Assembly (NCBI GenBank): GCA_905178155.1
Contig: CAJINV010000005.1
Span: forward strand, 228,254 to 292,253
Length of the DNA: 64,000 nucleotides
Direction of reading: 5' to 3'
Source of the DNA: Amoebophrya sp. A120
Taxonomy: Eukaryota; Sar; Dinophyceae; Syndiniales; Amoebophryaceae
Positions within the stretch are counted from its first letter, which is position 1, and every line of letters begins with the position of its first letter. The position numbers and the translations under genes were made by a program. The notes under the pieces are model-generated. The model saw only the letters and a program-made list of their open reading frames with translations. It made no database searches and was not told where the DNA came from. This document shows, piece by piece, positions 1-10,905 of this stretch.

Positions 1-656
1 AAATCGTAAAACTTCTTTGCCAGCTTTACGTAGCGGAGGTCCTGCTGGCGCTTTTTTGGTTTAATATTCCCCTCTGTAGTACCGCCAGAACTTCTTGTAT
101 CCTCTTCGTACGGAATTTCCCTGTTTCTGAAGTAGTGTTGCACGAGATACTTGTCAAAGGTCGGGTCAACACACAGCTTCCCCAACGCCCGCACGTAGTC
201 CAGGTTCGCGTTCATTTGCACCTGCCCTTCGTCCGTGACCGAAAACATCACGTGCTGGTATTTAAACACGATGTGTTCCGCGAGTTCAACAACCTCTTGA
301 TCGCGGAACAATTTGGCGACGCCCTCTTCCTTCATTCTGCGGTCAAGTGCATTTGGTCTGAGGCCGTCATTGTTGTAGTTGGTGGGGTTCTCTTTCTGAT
401 ACAGGAATATTACTTCCATCTTCTCCCGTACCAGTTTTCGCCAGGCCGCGAAGTCGGAGCCGAAAATGTTCGGGTCTTCACAGGTGAGCAGAACCGGAAG
501 CTGGTAAAAAGAGCTGCTTGACGTTGTTCCCTCTACTGCAGGACCAGCCTCAGCGCAAGTGCCACTGAATTGGTCGTGCACCACCGTTGTAAAAAAGAGC
601 AGCGCGGCTGCAAAACGACAGAAACGAAGAGAACAAACAGACACAGGGGCTAACAT
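1..656 (-). CDS. Secreted or membrane-anchored protein of unknown function, 3' part missing
   Basis: The reading frame opens with ATG at 656 and stays open for 218 codons to the left edge of the window, so the C-terminus lies outside. The first 30 or so residues look like a signal peptide: a short Arg-containing head, then a run rich in Ala, Leu and Phe (FAAALLFFTTVV). The mature part is charged and helical, with motifs such as FGSDFAAWRKLVREKM and LDYVRALGKLCVDPTFDKYL. I recognise no family. No intron or introner is seen in the visible part. The signal peptide suggests entry into the secretory pathway, which is inference. It belongs to the minus-strand array that runs to 25.6 kb. The frame has clear coding character, with no stop in 656 bases and balanced amino-acid use, unlike the short frames of the adjacent 3.5 kb. 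Confidence 0.75.
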   Translation of the reverse strand, partial: MLAPVSVCSLRFCRFAAALLFFTTVVHDQFSGTCAEAGPAVEGTTSSSSFYQLPVLLTCEDPNIFGSDFAAWRKLVREKMEVIFLYQKENPTNYNNDGLRPNALDRRMKEEGVAKLFRDQEVVELAEHIVFKYQHVMFSVTDEGQVQMNANLDYVRALGKLCVDPTFDKYLVQHYFRNREIPYEEDTRSSGGTTEGNIKPKKRQQDLRYVKLAKKFYD

Positions 657-3600
657 CGTTATATTTTGCAAATATCTGTGATTCATCCGGGTTAATCAGA
701 GTACGAAGAAGAAACCCAAGCTCACCCAACGGTGGTACTACGCGTCACTTGATGACCTCTCTTGAAAGGCAAAAAAACCCGTAGAGTTTCCAATCAGGAA
801 AGTTGTAAGATGCGAAAGCCAAGAGAGTCGAAGCATTGTCGGTTGGGATGGACGATGGGATGGCACGAATGAGTTCTTCCTTTGTTTTGTGTCGATAAAA
901 ACACGTCACCGCCGTGGTGGGTCCCAAACTTCACGAAAAAAAAAATGTACCTGCAAGTCAGACCGATCGAGATCGCGAAAGGCTGCGGCTGTAAGTAAGT
1001 GCTAGGATCCTGCATGCTCTGACCTGACAAACTTGCAAAGAAGTACTTAAACGGATGACTTTACTGACCCTGCTTTTTTTCGTGCCGTACGACACGTTCG
1101 GCTGCGATAAAGAACGCACAAAAATGGCCGCCGCAGGACCCTGGTAGCCGCGAGGAGACGACTCTTACCCCACGTGGTTTTTTCTCATATTTTTGTTCCA
1201 TTACAGCAGCACAGGGAATAATAGCTCACGAAAAAATGGTTTGAAATCCCCTTGTACAAGAAAAACAAGAAATTCGTGTTTGCGTCGTGTTCTCAAAAGT
1301 GCGCGGCAGTTCACTACCTACGGGTTTTTTTGTCCAGTGGCCTCATCACAAGTGTAGAGAAAAGCCACGCAAGATTAGTTTACGTCACCTTTACTACACT
1401 TAGATAGCAAGGTCGTCGCTTTCTTCGTAAAAATCCTGATAGATGGCAAAAGACCCCACCCTTATGTCTGAATTCAATCTTCTACCGCCGCGTGCGAAAG
1501 AGTTTCCAAAGCAAGAAGCGTTTTGCTCCGAAATCTTGCGCTGCGGTTCGACGTAATCTTCACTGCCCTAAGGACATGTAGAAAGTAGATAGTAGACACC
1601 TATCGCAGTATCCTATCTATGAATTCTGTGTTTCTCTTTCTGCTCCCGCGAGCTACGTATGAAATACCAATTCCAAGCCTTCGCTGGGCCATTCTCTCTG
1701 CGTGCTGCTGCTATCCTATTTTTGTTCGTTTTTCATCCACCACCAGGGGCAAAGAAAGCACACGCACAATTGCACCCGAGTTGATGACATTTTGCTTTTA
1801 TAATTTGGTACACACAAGCAATTAGTGTTTTGGTTAAAAGAAATGACCTGAGAAGGTAGAACCTTCAATTTGTGGTGTAGTCCTGATTGGGGGGCAACGC
1901 AGTACTGGTTAATATTCTGGTAAGCACGTATTGAATAATTCGGTTACAGATCGAAGTTGAGTGGAGTAATTACTTAAATCGCAATAAATCGGTTCACATT
2001 ATGTTGCTGAATAGTGGATTTTATAATTCTTACTCAAGAGGTACAACTGGTGGTCAGGATTATAAAAGACATTGTAAAACTGCTCGCTTCCGCTACACCC
2101 ATTGGTGGTGTCCGCATCCGCAAGCTCGTAGTGTACGATGGCTTTGTAAATTATTACCCTAATAATCCCAGCTGCAGTAAGCCAGAGCCTCACACGCGCT
2201 AGCCAGCGACGTCATGGTCGGGCTTTTGCGGGCTGTGCTCAGCTTGTGCTGTCATTTGTTATCGTGGCGCCTACACATGATGCTCAGAAGTAAAAACCCT
2301 ACTACACAAGTCGCTTGTCAATGACAACTTGAACTTTTGAGTAGTTTTGTATTGTTCGCTTAAACTTAAGCAATATTAACTATCATATATTTTCGTCTCT
2401 ACATCACTGTAAATCCTTGTGCAGGAGCTGCTTCTCCGTGTCCGTATGAATGAAACTAAGTCATAATTTAGTACCTACTGCAGCATGAAATTAATATCGA
2501 AATCATTTGAAGATCCCCTAAATAGTCTAATTCGCCCCTAAGAAGCTACTTGCGCGACATTACCGTTGCACGAGACTTTTAATCCCCATGTGCGTCTTTC
2601 CTACTACAGCGGCACAGACTCCTTCGGAGCGTGTGTACTTAGAGTAAACTTACCCTTAATGATCCCATAGATTGCATACCACGGTGCGCAGTATGTTGCT
2701 GCCTAATGTTCATTTCGAAGTGCCATCCCAGAGGAGAGAGCTGTAGAAGCTCTCGCCCCGTTTTCTTGACAATATCCCGTCACCGTGCAGTCTTATTTGT
2801 GTGTTGAGGTGATAAACCCATAGCCGTAAGATACAGCTAGCTTCGATTTGCTATGACAATAAAAGCCTGGTGTTGCATATTCCATCTCGTCTTCACGCTG
2901 CACCCATTTTGCAACAGCCCGGTGAAGTTCGATGATGCACAGCAACAATATTGTCAGTGTGAGACTTTTTATTCGCATCTCGTCGGCCAACAAGTTGTAA
3001 AGCGTTTCCTTTTCTCGATGCGCCGCTGCTAAATTGTGTCGACCGATCGAAGTAGGTCACTGCAAAATTTATCCGTTTGTGCTGTAGGTCAAGCTATGGC
3101 TATTAAGCTTCTGTTCGTCATCTACGCTTGAAAAATAATATTCATAGCGTGCATTTTTTACGACTGCGGAATATCCCGTGAAAGAATAAGACAGAGACAG
3201 CTCAAATTTGTAAATCGAAATACAAAATTTACGCACAACAATGCGGCGCATCATTCTTTTTTGCACCGTTGCACCGACGAGAAGGCGCAGTGCACTCGTG
3301 GCGCAGTGCATCTTCACGACAGGGTGCAGAACTCTACCGTATACATGTAGCGAAGAAAGTAGCGTGTCGATTAACTATTGGTCGTTTATGCATCTACAAA
3401 GAGTTGTAAAGCCGGTTTCGTTGTAAGCTTGCTGTGACTATTAGAAGACCTATTTTTCCGTTAGAAGAAGCAAAAAAAGGGGTAAACACTATAAGTAGAA
3501 AACTGTTTTTCAAGAAATTTTGACAGGTTTGTATATCTGTTTTTTTTTGTTCCTAACGTTCCACTACTTTCGACTTTCATGATCAAGACCGCACTTATTC

Positions 3601-4144
3601 GAGACGATTCTTACCCTGCATGACGACAGAGAAACAAGGCTGACTTCTTCCCATGTCATCCGCGGTTGGGAAAAAAAGCCCCGTACTTTTTCCGTTGCGG
3701 TCGCACTGATCTTTGATATAACGGTCATGATTTTCAGCTTAAATCGTTCATCGCAACATCATTGACGACATAATAATCTTTTCGCACAACACGGCAGAGC
3801 GCGCAGTCCTAGTATCCTGGCTGTATTTTTTTTTGTTTTTGTTTTATTAGGTGTGGTAGTATCTATTATCGATCTTATCTCGGCATAATATGATGTCGGA
3901 GTTTACCGCGTCGTGACTGTGGGTTTGTAGTTACTCGCAAATTTCCAGTTCTTTCAGGAAACAATAAAGCACGAGATATTGATTATATTGGATGTCGCAC
4001 GACACAAACCGCTTTCGAGCGTGATGATGAAAAACAAAAAGTTGTGACTACTACTTCTCTTTTACTAACACTTCAAATCGTATCTCTAAAATCAGACACG
4101 ATGTTTGAATCGATGATGTTTTTTCACTGCAAGAATTTTTGCTT
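657..4144. other. Gene-poor stretch upstream of the partial secreted-protein gene
   Basis: About 3.5 kb of rather AT-rich sequence with many homopolymer runs and only short unsupported frames (under 85 codons). I see no introner, tRNA or splice-consistent exon chain. It must contain the promoter of the minus-strand gene starting at 656 and the 3' flank of the CCCH gene ending at 4145. No TATA-like or other promoter element can be named with confidence. Confidence 0.6.
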
Positions 4145-7100
4145 CTACCGCAACTGTATCAAATGCAAAAGTGTCTGGGTCTGGAAGAGTCATGCTGTTT
4201 TTGCATGACACAGAAGGTCTGGCATGGAAGCGCTAGCATCACAGGCTTCGAGAAGCTTCCGCAATGCCGAATCGGCATGACAAATGCCCCATTTTGGTGA
4301 CAGATAGTGGGCAGCTTTTGCTGCCTATGCATGAGAAGTTTTTTTGTGTTGTGAAATGCGCATCACAAGTTTGCATTCTTCCAGACCCAGATATATTTGC
4401 ATTGCATAAACTGGCTGCTGGTGTGGAACAGCTCCTCGGGGGTGCTGAACCCATCCTCGTAGGTGTCCGCCGTGTACTGCCGCGACTGACTCCGCCGCGT
4501 GTAGTACGTCTCCATGGCCCCGCGCTCGCCGTTCGCCGCCGCCAACTGCGCGCTGTCGGCGTACATCAGGGTTGCTCCCGGGGAGAGCGGCCGCCGCACG
4601 TTGCCGTTCGCGTCCGGATGCTGCTGGCGCTGGAGCACGCCCAGCAACTCCGTGACCAACGACAACACCAGCTGCTGGCTCTGCGGGTCCTCGGGCAGGC
4701 TGGAGGGTAAATGGCGCAAATTGGTGTGATATCAAATGCAAAAGTGTCTGGGTCTGGAAGAGTCGTGCTGCTTTTGCATGACACAGAAGGTATGGCATGG
4801 AAGGTCTAGCACCACAGGTTTCGAGACGCTGCCGCAATGCCGAATCTGCATCACAAATGCCCGATTTTGATGACAGAAAGTGGGCAGCTTTTGCTGCCTA
4901 CGCATGAGAGATTTTTATGTGTTGTGAAATGCGCAGCACAAGTTTGCACTCTTCCAGACCCAGACATATTTGCAATTCATATGTGACTCGAAAGGGTGTC
5001 CGCGTACTGTTGCCGGCGCAAAGACGACGAGGACCCAGCTGCGTTCGGCTCGTGCGGGTGCAGCGGGGCCGCGCCAGAAGAATTTCTTCCGCCTTGCTGG
5101 TGCTCCAGTTGGTTGTAAGCAAAATTTCCCGTGGACGACGCGTTGGACAGCGAAGCCAGATTGTACCCGCTGTACTGGTTCGACGCCAACGTGTTCGTGT
5201 TGCTACCCATCGTCGCATATCAAGTGCAAAAATGTCTGGGTCTGGAAACTTGTGATGCTGAACTGTGCACGACTGAAATACTTCCCAAGGCAGCCAAGCA
5301 TGACAAGTTTGCCGAACACTTTGTGATGCGCATTCCGCATGACAAACTGCGCTTTAATATGACCAAAGGGGGCGATTCTTTGTTAGTCATGCAATACAGA
5401 TCTTACAGGAATGTAGGACTAGCATTACAAGGTCCAAGTTTCCAGACCCAGACACTTTTGCATTTGATATCGCAGCGCCGGAATTCAGGTCGTTGTAGTT
5501 GTGTGCTGGACCCCCTCCTGCAGCAGTTCCCTGACCGTGATGACCTCCGAAAGGAGCGAACTGATCGTAGACGGAAGATGAACCGTAGTTGCCGTACCCG
5601 TGGTTGCCTGCTCCGGGAATAAAGCCGGGAGCTGCACCAGCTGCGCCACTGCTACTCAACATCGGATTCGAAGTACTCGCAGCCAGGGGGCCGAACCCCG
5701 AGTGCGTGTTGCCATACAACGGATTGTAACTGTCGTGTTGGAGATCCAGGTACGACGTGGGACCCACCGGGTGGAATTGCGATTGCAACAAACTTGCGCT
5801 CGTGTGGAAAAACGTCGAACCCGTATCATTTGTCCCAGCACTGTGCTGATCGCGGTTGTTGAAAGTCGCTGCATCAACACCTCCCGACGCGGCCCCGGTC
5901 GGGGACAGGCCGTTGCTGTTGTTCCCGCGCTGGTCCTCGACGTGATTGGCTCGCACCGGGCTGTAGTACTGGCGATTCGCGTTGCGGTTGTTCCAAGAGT
6001 TATTGATAATTGTGTCGTCCCGCAGCCGGCTGTTTGGCGAAAAGTCCTCCCGAAAGGCCCGCGCTGCGCCGAACGAGGACGTGGTGGTCACGTTCCCCGT
6101 CGACGTATTCGCATTGGTCGTGGTCTCCGTACTTAGATTGTTCACTAACGAACCATTAGTCGGCGAGTTGGTACTACCATTCTCCATTTCCCGTGTCACG
6201 TCCCGCGAAAACCCCAACCCCGGGGGCTTGCGCGGCGGCAGCGCCGCGTTTTTCACCGTCTTGGATCGGATTTTGGAAGAAGTAGACTGGTGGTTATTGT
6301 TCCCTGAGGTCGAGGAGCTCGAACCACCCGCCACGTAGCCGTTGCTCTGCCCCGCGGTGTTGGAAGAGGAGCTCCCCGGCTGGTCGGAACTCGACCCCGT
6401 GCCGGTGCGGGTGTTGATCGTGGCGTTCGAAGTGTTGGTCGTGGGCTGCTCAACATCCAAATTGATGCGCTGATGACTGTTGATGTTCTGTTGGTGCTTC
6501 TTGGATTTGGTAGTAGTCGGTCCTTGCGAAATGGTGACATTGTGGCGGTGCAAACCAGCAGCAGTTGTACTACTACCCATCGGCGGAGCGCTGATGCTCC
6601 CGGTGATGTTCCAGTTGTGGTCGTTCTGACTAGACGAAAACCCGTCGTAAAAGTTCGCGGGCGCGGTCGAGCTGGAGGTGTTCGCCCAAGAATTACCGTT
6701 GCCACGCGGGGGCGGTGCTGGTGCTCCAGCCGTCGCAGGACCGAGTCCATGCAGGTTATCGTACGTCATGTAGTTGTCCGCTGCGCGCATGCGCATCCAG
6801 CTGGGGATCGTAGTGGCACCATTGTTCATGTTGTTCTGGTTGTTGCCTCCGAGAGGTCCAGAGAACTGTCCGAACATGTCACTCATCTGCTGGGCTGCTT
6901 GAGAATTGTTGTGCAACATCGGAGCAGTCGCTTTCTTAGTCGTACTCGCAGGTTTGCCGTTATTCACCATCCCGCCAGCCGGAGTGGCGGAAAGTGTAGT
7001 CGTACTTTGCTTGCTGTTCTTCTTGGTTTTGCTGGGACGGGGGAGCGAGGACTTCCCCTTGGACAGGTCAGGATTCTCGTTGACACAGGCAGACGCTTCA

Positions 7101-7584
7101 TCCGTCGGGTCCACCGGGTGCTTGAAGCGGCAACGGGATCCTGTTTCGATTTGTTCAGATGCTCTTTGTTCTCAGCGACATAGCAGCATACACCATCCGC
7201 TTTCACCCAATTTTTCTCATGCTCACTACTTCTGATGAAAACAATAACAAAGACGCACCTTCCCAAAAGTGTCGTGTACTCAAAGAAACACCCGCTGAAA
7301 ATTATACCTTTGAAGCAGTTCCCCTTGAGATAGTGGCGACACACGACCGATTTCAGCAACTCGCGCTTCTCGTCGTTGCTCATGTTGAGAACGGTGGCCA
7401 TGGCCTCCTTGTTTTTGTCCAGCAAGGGGCTGGTGTCATTGTTTGCATTCTCGAGATCTCCCTTCTCCGGGGCCAGCACGTCGGCGCAGATCAGCGACGA
7501 CTCGTCGGTGAGTAGCGCCGGGGCGGCCAGTGGAGCGAGGGCAGATCCGAGTTCTTCTACGTTCTGTGCTACTGCTGCCGCCAT
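4145..7584 (-). CDS. CCCH zinc-finger protein, disordered, 833 aa
   Basis: Likely an RNA-binding protein. Model: complement of 7308-7584, 5470-7140, 4982-5212, 4409-4724 and 4145-4151 (one copy of each 5-bp duplication kept); 2502 coding bases, 833 aa. Residues 82-100 form a C-x7-C-x5-C-x3-H zinc finger (C82, C90, C96, H100), the RNA-binding type. A GT-AG intron (7141-7307) splits the finger after F-K, and joining it creates the third Cys and the His. The rest is low complexity: Asn, Ser, Gly and Thr-rich, with Ala/Gln stretches near the C-terminus, as in mRNA-granule proteins. Three 252-bp introners interrupt the 3' half; the last leaves a tiny terminal exon encoding only Leu-Arg-stop. Start: ATG at 7584, the first in frame. 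The zinc finger is seen; mRNA regulation is inferred from the family. Confidence 0.85.
4157..4408. mobile_element. Introner element, family 1 (252 bp)
   Basis: Ends TATCAAATGC... and ...GCATTGCATA are inverted repeats around the shared core CTGGGTCTGG/CCAGACCCAG. It is flanked by a 5-bp direct repeat AACTG (4152-4156, 4409-4413). It acts as the last intron of the CCCH gene; removal brings the stop codon into frame. Confidence 0.92.
4730..4981. mobile_element. Introner element, family 1 (252 bp)
   Basis: Family-1 ends (CTGGGTCTGG at the left, CCAGACCCAG at the right) with TA at both termini. Duplication TGTGA at 4725-4729 and 4982-4986. Removal fuses S-S-H to T-N-L-R-H in the CCCH gene without a frame change. 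Confidence 0.92.
5218..5469. mobile_element. Introner element, family 1 (252 bp)
   Basis: Family-1 ends with duplication TCGCA at 5213-5217 and 5470-5474. Removal joins N-S-G-A-A to T-M-G-S-N in the CCCH gene. It has the same length as the two copies at 4157 and 4730, suggesting closely related, recent insertions. Confidence 0.92.
7141..7307 (-). other. GT-AG spliceosomal intron inside the CCCH finger
   Basis: On the minus strand the intron begins GTATAATT and ends AACAG. Joining the flanks gives F-K-G-S-R-C-R-F-K-H, completing the CX7CX5CX3H finger. Donors of the form GTAT, GTAC or GTAA recur throughout the window. Confidence 0.85.
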
Positions 7585-8039
7585 ATCCGATTTGGTCTTC
7601 GCGCAACTGCGCTAGAACGGCCGGCGGGCGGTGCGAAGTAGGCTGACGCGAAGTAGATAGAAGTGCGAGGTCTCTGCTTGGAAGGTGTTCTTCCTTCGTC
7701 GCTGATTCTAGTGTTCGTCGTCCTCCCACTGTGAGAGGTGTTAGTTCCTCCCCCCTTGGGAAAGTTTACGTTTGTTGTCGAGTTGGTTGCGCTGGTTTCA
7801 AAAAATCAGGACCCGCCTCACGAATGTGAAGAGCAATTTGATTGCAAGTTCTTCGGAAGTGAAATCCTTAATGAATAAAGGACAGCGCTATGAACAGCGC
7901 CTAGAAAACAGTGACAAAGCTTGCCCTCACGTTAGCCTATTAGATAATAGGAGGAGGAGGAGGAAACCTCTATAGCCAGCTTCTATCTACTAAGCTATTC
8001 TTTTGTAAGCTAACTATAGGACATGTTTTCGAAGTGGAC

Positions 8040-8123
8040 TAGCCCAGCGGTATATGTATAGATAATATTGATTCAGTATAGCCCAGCGGTGTATATTAGC
8101 CTATTAGATAATATTGATTCAGT
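8040..8123. repeat. Tandem duplication of a roughly 40-bp unit
   Basis: Two imperfect copies (8040-8078 and 8079-8123) share TAGCCCAGCGGT at the left and GATAATATTGATTCAGT at the right. A related fragment TAGCCTATTAGATAATA lies at 7936. No coding potential. Confidence 0.7.
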
Positions 8124-9541
8124 GCGTTGTATTCTTTAGCACACGGAGTAGTTCATCTGCATGCGAACGGGTGAAAAAATAAAAAATCCTATACCGTTAT
8201 AGGAAATTTTCGTTTCCACGAAAGCTGTTCGCGAGACTAAATCTTCGGTACAACAAAGAGGCTTTGATGCTTTCTCACAGGGATTCGGATCTTCTGCAAA
8301 CACAAATCCTCGGAGAAAACAACAATCGTCGATGCTGTATGTGTCTCTCTCCTGTTGTTGAAGAGGCTAAGATGGTAGCTAACCGTCTAAAGGCAGTACT
8401 ATGAATTTGATAGAAAGTAAGGAAGTATGTGTACGTTGTGTTTGTAAAGAACTCGTTCTTACTTTTTGTTACACAGACTGAGACTGGGGGAAAAGCTTGT
8501 GAGTAAGCTCTTGGGATGATGATGAGATAAACCCTTGAAAATGATGTCCGGCGCCACACTCTCCCGCACTAATCTCGATCCACCTCCGTAGGACAATTAT
8601 TCCGAGGCCTTCTGCTATTGGTATTGGTAGATGATTGAGCTCTTCTTTTCAAGGTTGAGTTGGTAGGAATTACAATTTTTTTTTTGGTGAAAATATATGC
8701 TGGTGGTAGAGAGAAAGATTATAAATTTGTGGAAACAAATGAAAACGATCAGAACTGAACTACTTATTGGCTATACTTCCTTCACACAACATACACACGA
8801 TAGTTCGATCGGTTAAGAAGCAGGAGCAACTGCTCCGTTTTCTTGTCGTTGAGGGAACCTAAAAAACTCACACACTTGGAACCCTGGAAGGATGGGGGAG
8901 GGGAAAAAAAAAATTGGTGAAAGATTCTCTGAAAAACCAAAACACCAGCGAAAGACTTTTTCCAGCAAGGATGAGCCACCGGCGCAAGGTGTTCAACTAC
9001 TATGGCAAGCACGTGTAGTTTCATCTACCTAGCACCGAACTGCTTGTATACCAGTTTTCGCTCCTGTGACCCATACCAACCGACTTAGGGGTATGATTGT
9101 TGTGTGGAATCCATCTCAACCGACGTCGAGCCTCCTCCATTTCTGGCAAAATCTGTTTTTCACCGATACCAAAATTCTTTTTTAGAAGCCTTACAGAAAG
9201 CGTAACACAAGAAAACTCGCAAATCAATGCGACTCTACTGTAGCTCACAAGAGTCGGCTTCCGCAGCTGTTGGTCCTGTTTAGATTTTGAATCGTTTTGT
9301 TTTTCCCTTTTGTGTTGACATCCACACGACACCTTCTCTACGTTAGACTTGGCTGAAGCCCAGCGCAGATGTGGACAAGTTTCGGTTCGCGTAATTTTAC
9401 AGGTTTATCTTTTGCATACAGGGTTCTATGACACTGCGACAGGTTGTGTACAGTTTTTCAATAGGCGCGTTTTTTCCAACTTCTAGTATTAATATTACGT
9501 GTGTTTAGCACATTATACATTTTTGGTTTTCAACTGTTGCT

Positions 9542-9803
9542 TATCAAATGTAAAAATGTCTGGGTCTGGAAGAATGCGCGATTTGTCATGCAGAATTTCC
9601 ATGACCCATGAGGTCTGGAATGCAGGACACAGCATGACAGATTCTGTGCGATCTTTCCCATGCCTATCCTGCATGAGAAACTGCTTCCCGACTTGGTCAA
9701 AACTGGACGACTTTTGGTAATCATGCAACACAGATTTTTGCATGCTTCAGACTTAGCATGACAAATTGCATTCTTCCAGACCCAGACACTTTTACATTTG
9801 ATA
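9542..9803. mobile_element. Introner element, family 1, outside any called gene (262 bp)
   Basis: Family-1 ends (TATCAAATGTAAAAATG and its inverse) and the CTGGGTCTGG core. Duplication TTGCT at 9537-9541 and 9804-9808. No convincing exon surrounds it, so it is either an insertion in non-coding DNA or marks an unrecognised transcript. Confidence 0.85.
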
Positions 9804-9862
9804 TTGCTAGAAGTGCGACCGGCCGAGAAAATCGTTTTCGCAACGCCCATGTCATGTTGTAT

Positions 9863-10177
9863 TATGAAAGTGTCAGAATCAAAATGGACAAAATCGAAAA
9901 ATTTGTGATGCACAAAATCGATGTCAGTTGGAGTCTCAGTTCCCAAGTGGCGCATGACAAATTTCGGGAGCACCCAAATCCAGTCTGTCATGCTGTTTGG
10001 GCAAAGAAGACTGCTCCTGTCATGCTTCTCTGGCAGCGCATACGCATTGCATACCCCTAAACAGGCTTACAATCCGTCTCATGATTTGCCTGCTCCCCAA
10101 TACAGGCCTCCAGTGCCCTACATTTTATGCATCACAAATTTTTCGACTTTGTCGATTTCGATCCTGACACATCCATA
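9863..10177. mobile_element. Introner element, family 2, outside any called gene (315 bp)
   Basis: Inverted ends carry GTGTCAGAATC at the left and GATCCTGACAC at the right, with TA at both termini. Duplication TGTAT at 9858-9862 and 10178-10182. The interior is closely similar to the copy at 50214, which interrupts a coding region. Confidence 0.85.
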
Positions 10178-10905
10178 TGTATTTGCAAAATAATATCCTG
10201 ACGAGGAAGCAGCCAAAGATTGCGACTCTTGGCGACTTTCTGCTTTATTTCCGTGAACCAAAACGACAGATATTAACTACAGCTAGAAAAACATCAAACA
10301 ATTATAGGTTTACTGTCCGTCGATAAAATCTTCAAATGCATAAGTGGGTAATAATGAAGCAGAATAAGTGTTGCATCTAGCACAGTTGGAACGCTCTGCA
10401 GCTGACCCGCGCCAGGCGAGCAAACGGCAGTAGCGCCTGCGTAGAAGAGAGGTTTTTAGGAGTGTAATTGAATAGCTTACAATGGTTTACTATCGAGGAG
10501 AGGGTTGTAATTGAATATTAGCATGTAATAGAATAGAGGTACTATCAACTCGCGTGGTTAAGATGTAAATACAGTAAGACAAACAGGACCCAGGGATAAT
10601 TTTTTTAATGCGTTAAACTGTTAACTGAAAACCAACTATTTGAAAGCGCAGAAAATCTGAATTGATGAAAGAGGCTGCGACCTAGAAGCAAATCCACTCT
10701 ACGTATGCCCTAGTCGCACGCTCTTGCTTTGTCTGATTCTATTACGTTGAGGTACATTACGTTAAGATACTAATCGAGTCTGACATTTTTGCTGTTAAAC
10801 TGGTAAACAAACAAATCGAATTACGGTTTTTCACGTTCATTTGCTAGAAATCTAGAGTCATTTGAAATCATTCCCAATACCAATCGGCACAACCAAACCG
10901 GCCGC

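Larger units (their letters stand above)
7585..10905. other. 3.3-kb stretch without a supported gene, holding two introners
   Basis: Includes the 5' flank of the CCCH gene and the 3' flank of the kinase gene. At 8040-8123 a roughly 40-bp unit (TAGCCCAGCGGT... ending ATATTGATTCAGT) occurs twice in tandem. Two introner-like elements (9542-9803 and 9863-10177) lie 59 bp apart. With both removed, the minus strand shows a frame open for about 55 codons from about 10240 to 9530, but with no start or clear splice sites, so I do not call a gene. Otherwise I see only short frames. Confidence 0.55.

Noticed and set aside
4264-4710. Plus-strand frames over the CCCH gene and in other introners
   Set aside because: They are shadows of the minus-strand gene or lie within element arms, whose repeated sequence gives recurrent peptides such as KCKNVWVWK.
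8275-8559. 94-codon minus-strand frame
   Set aside because: No domain, no splice partners, AT-rich surroundings and ordinary length for chance.
9530-10240. Minus-strand gene spanning two introners
   Set aside because: After removing both elements about 55 codons are open, but there is no start, a stop lies directly upstream, and no splice site rescues it.
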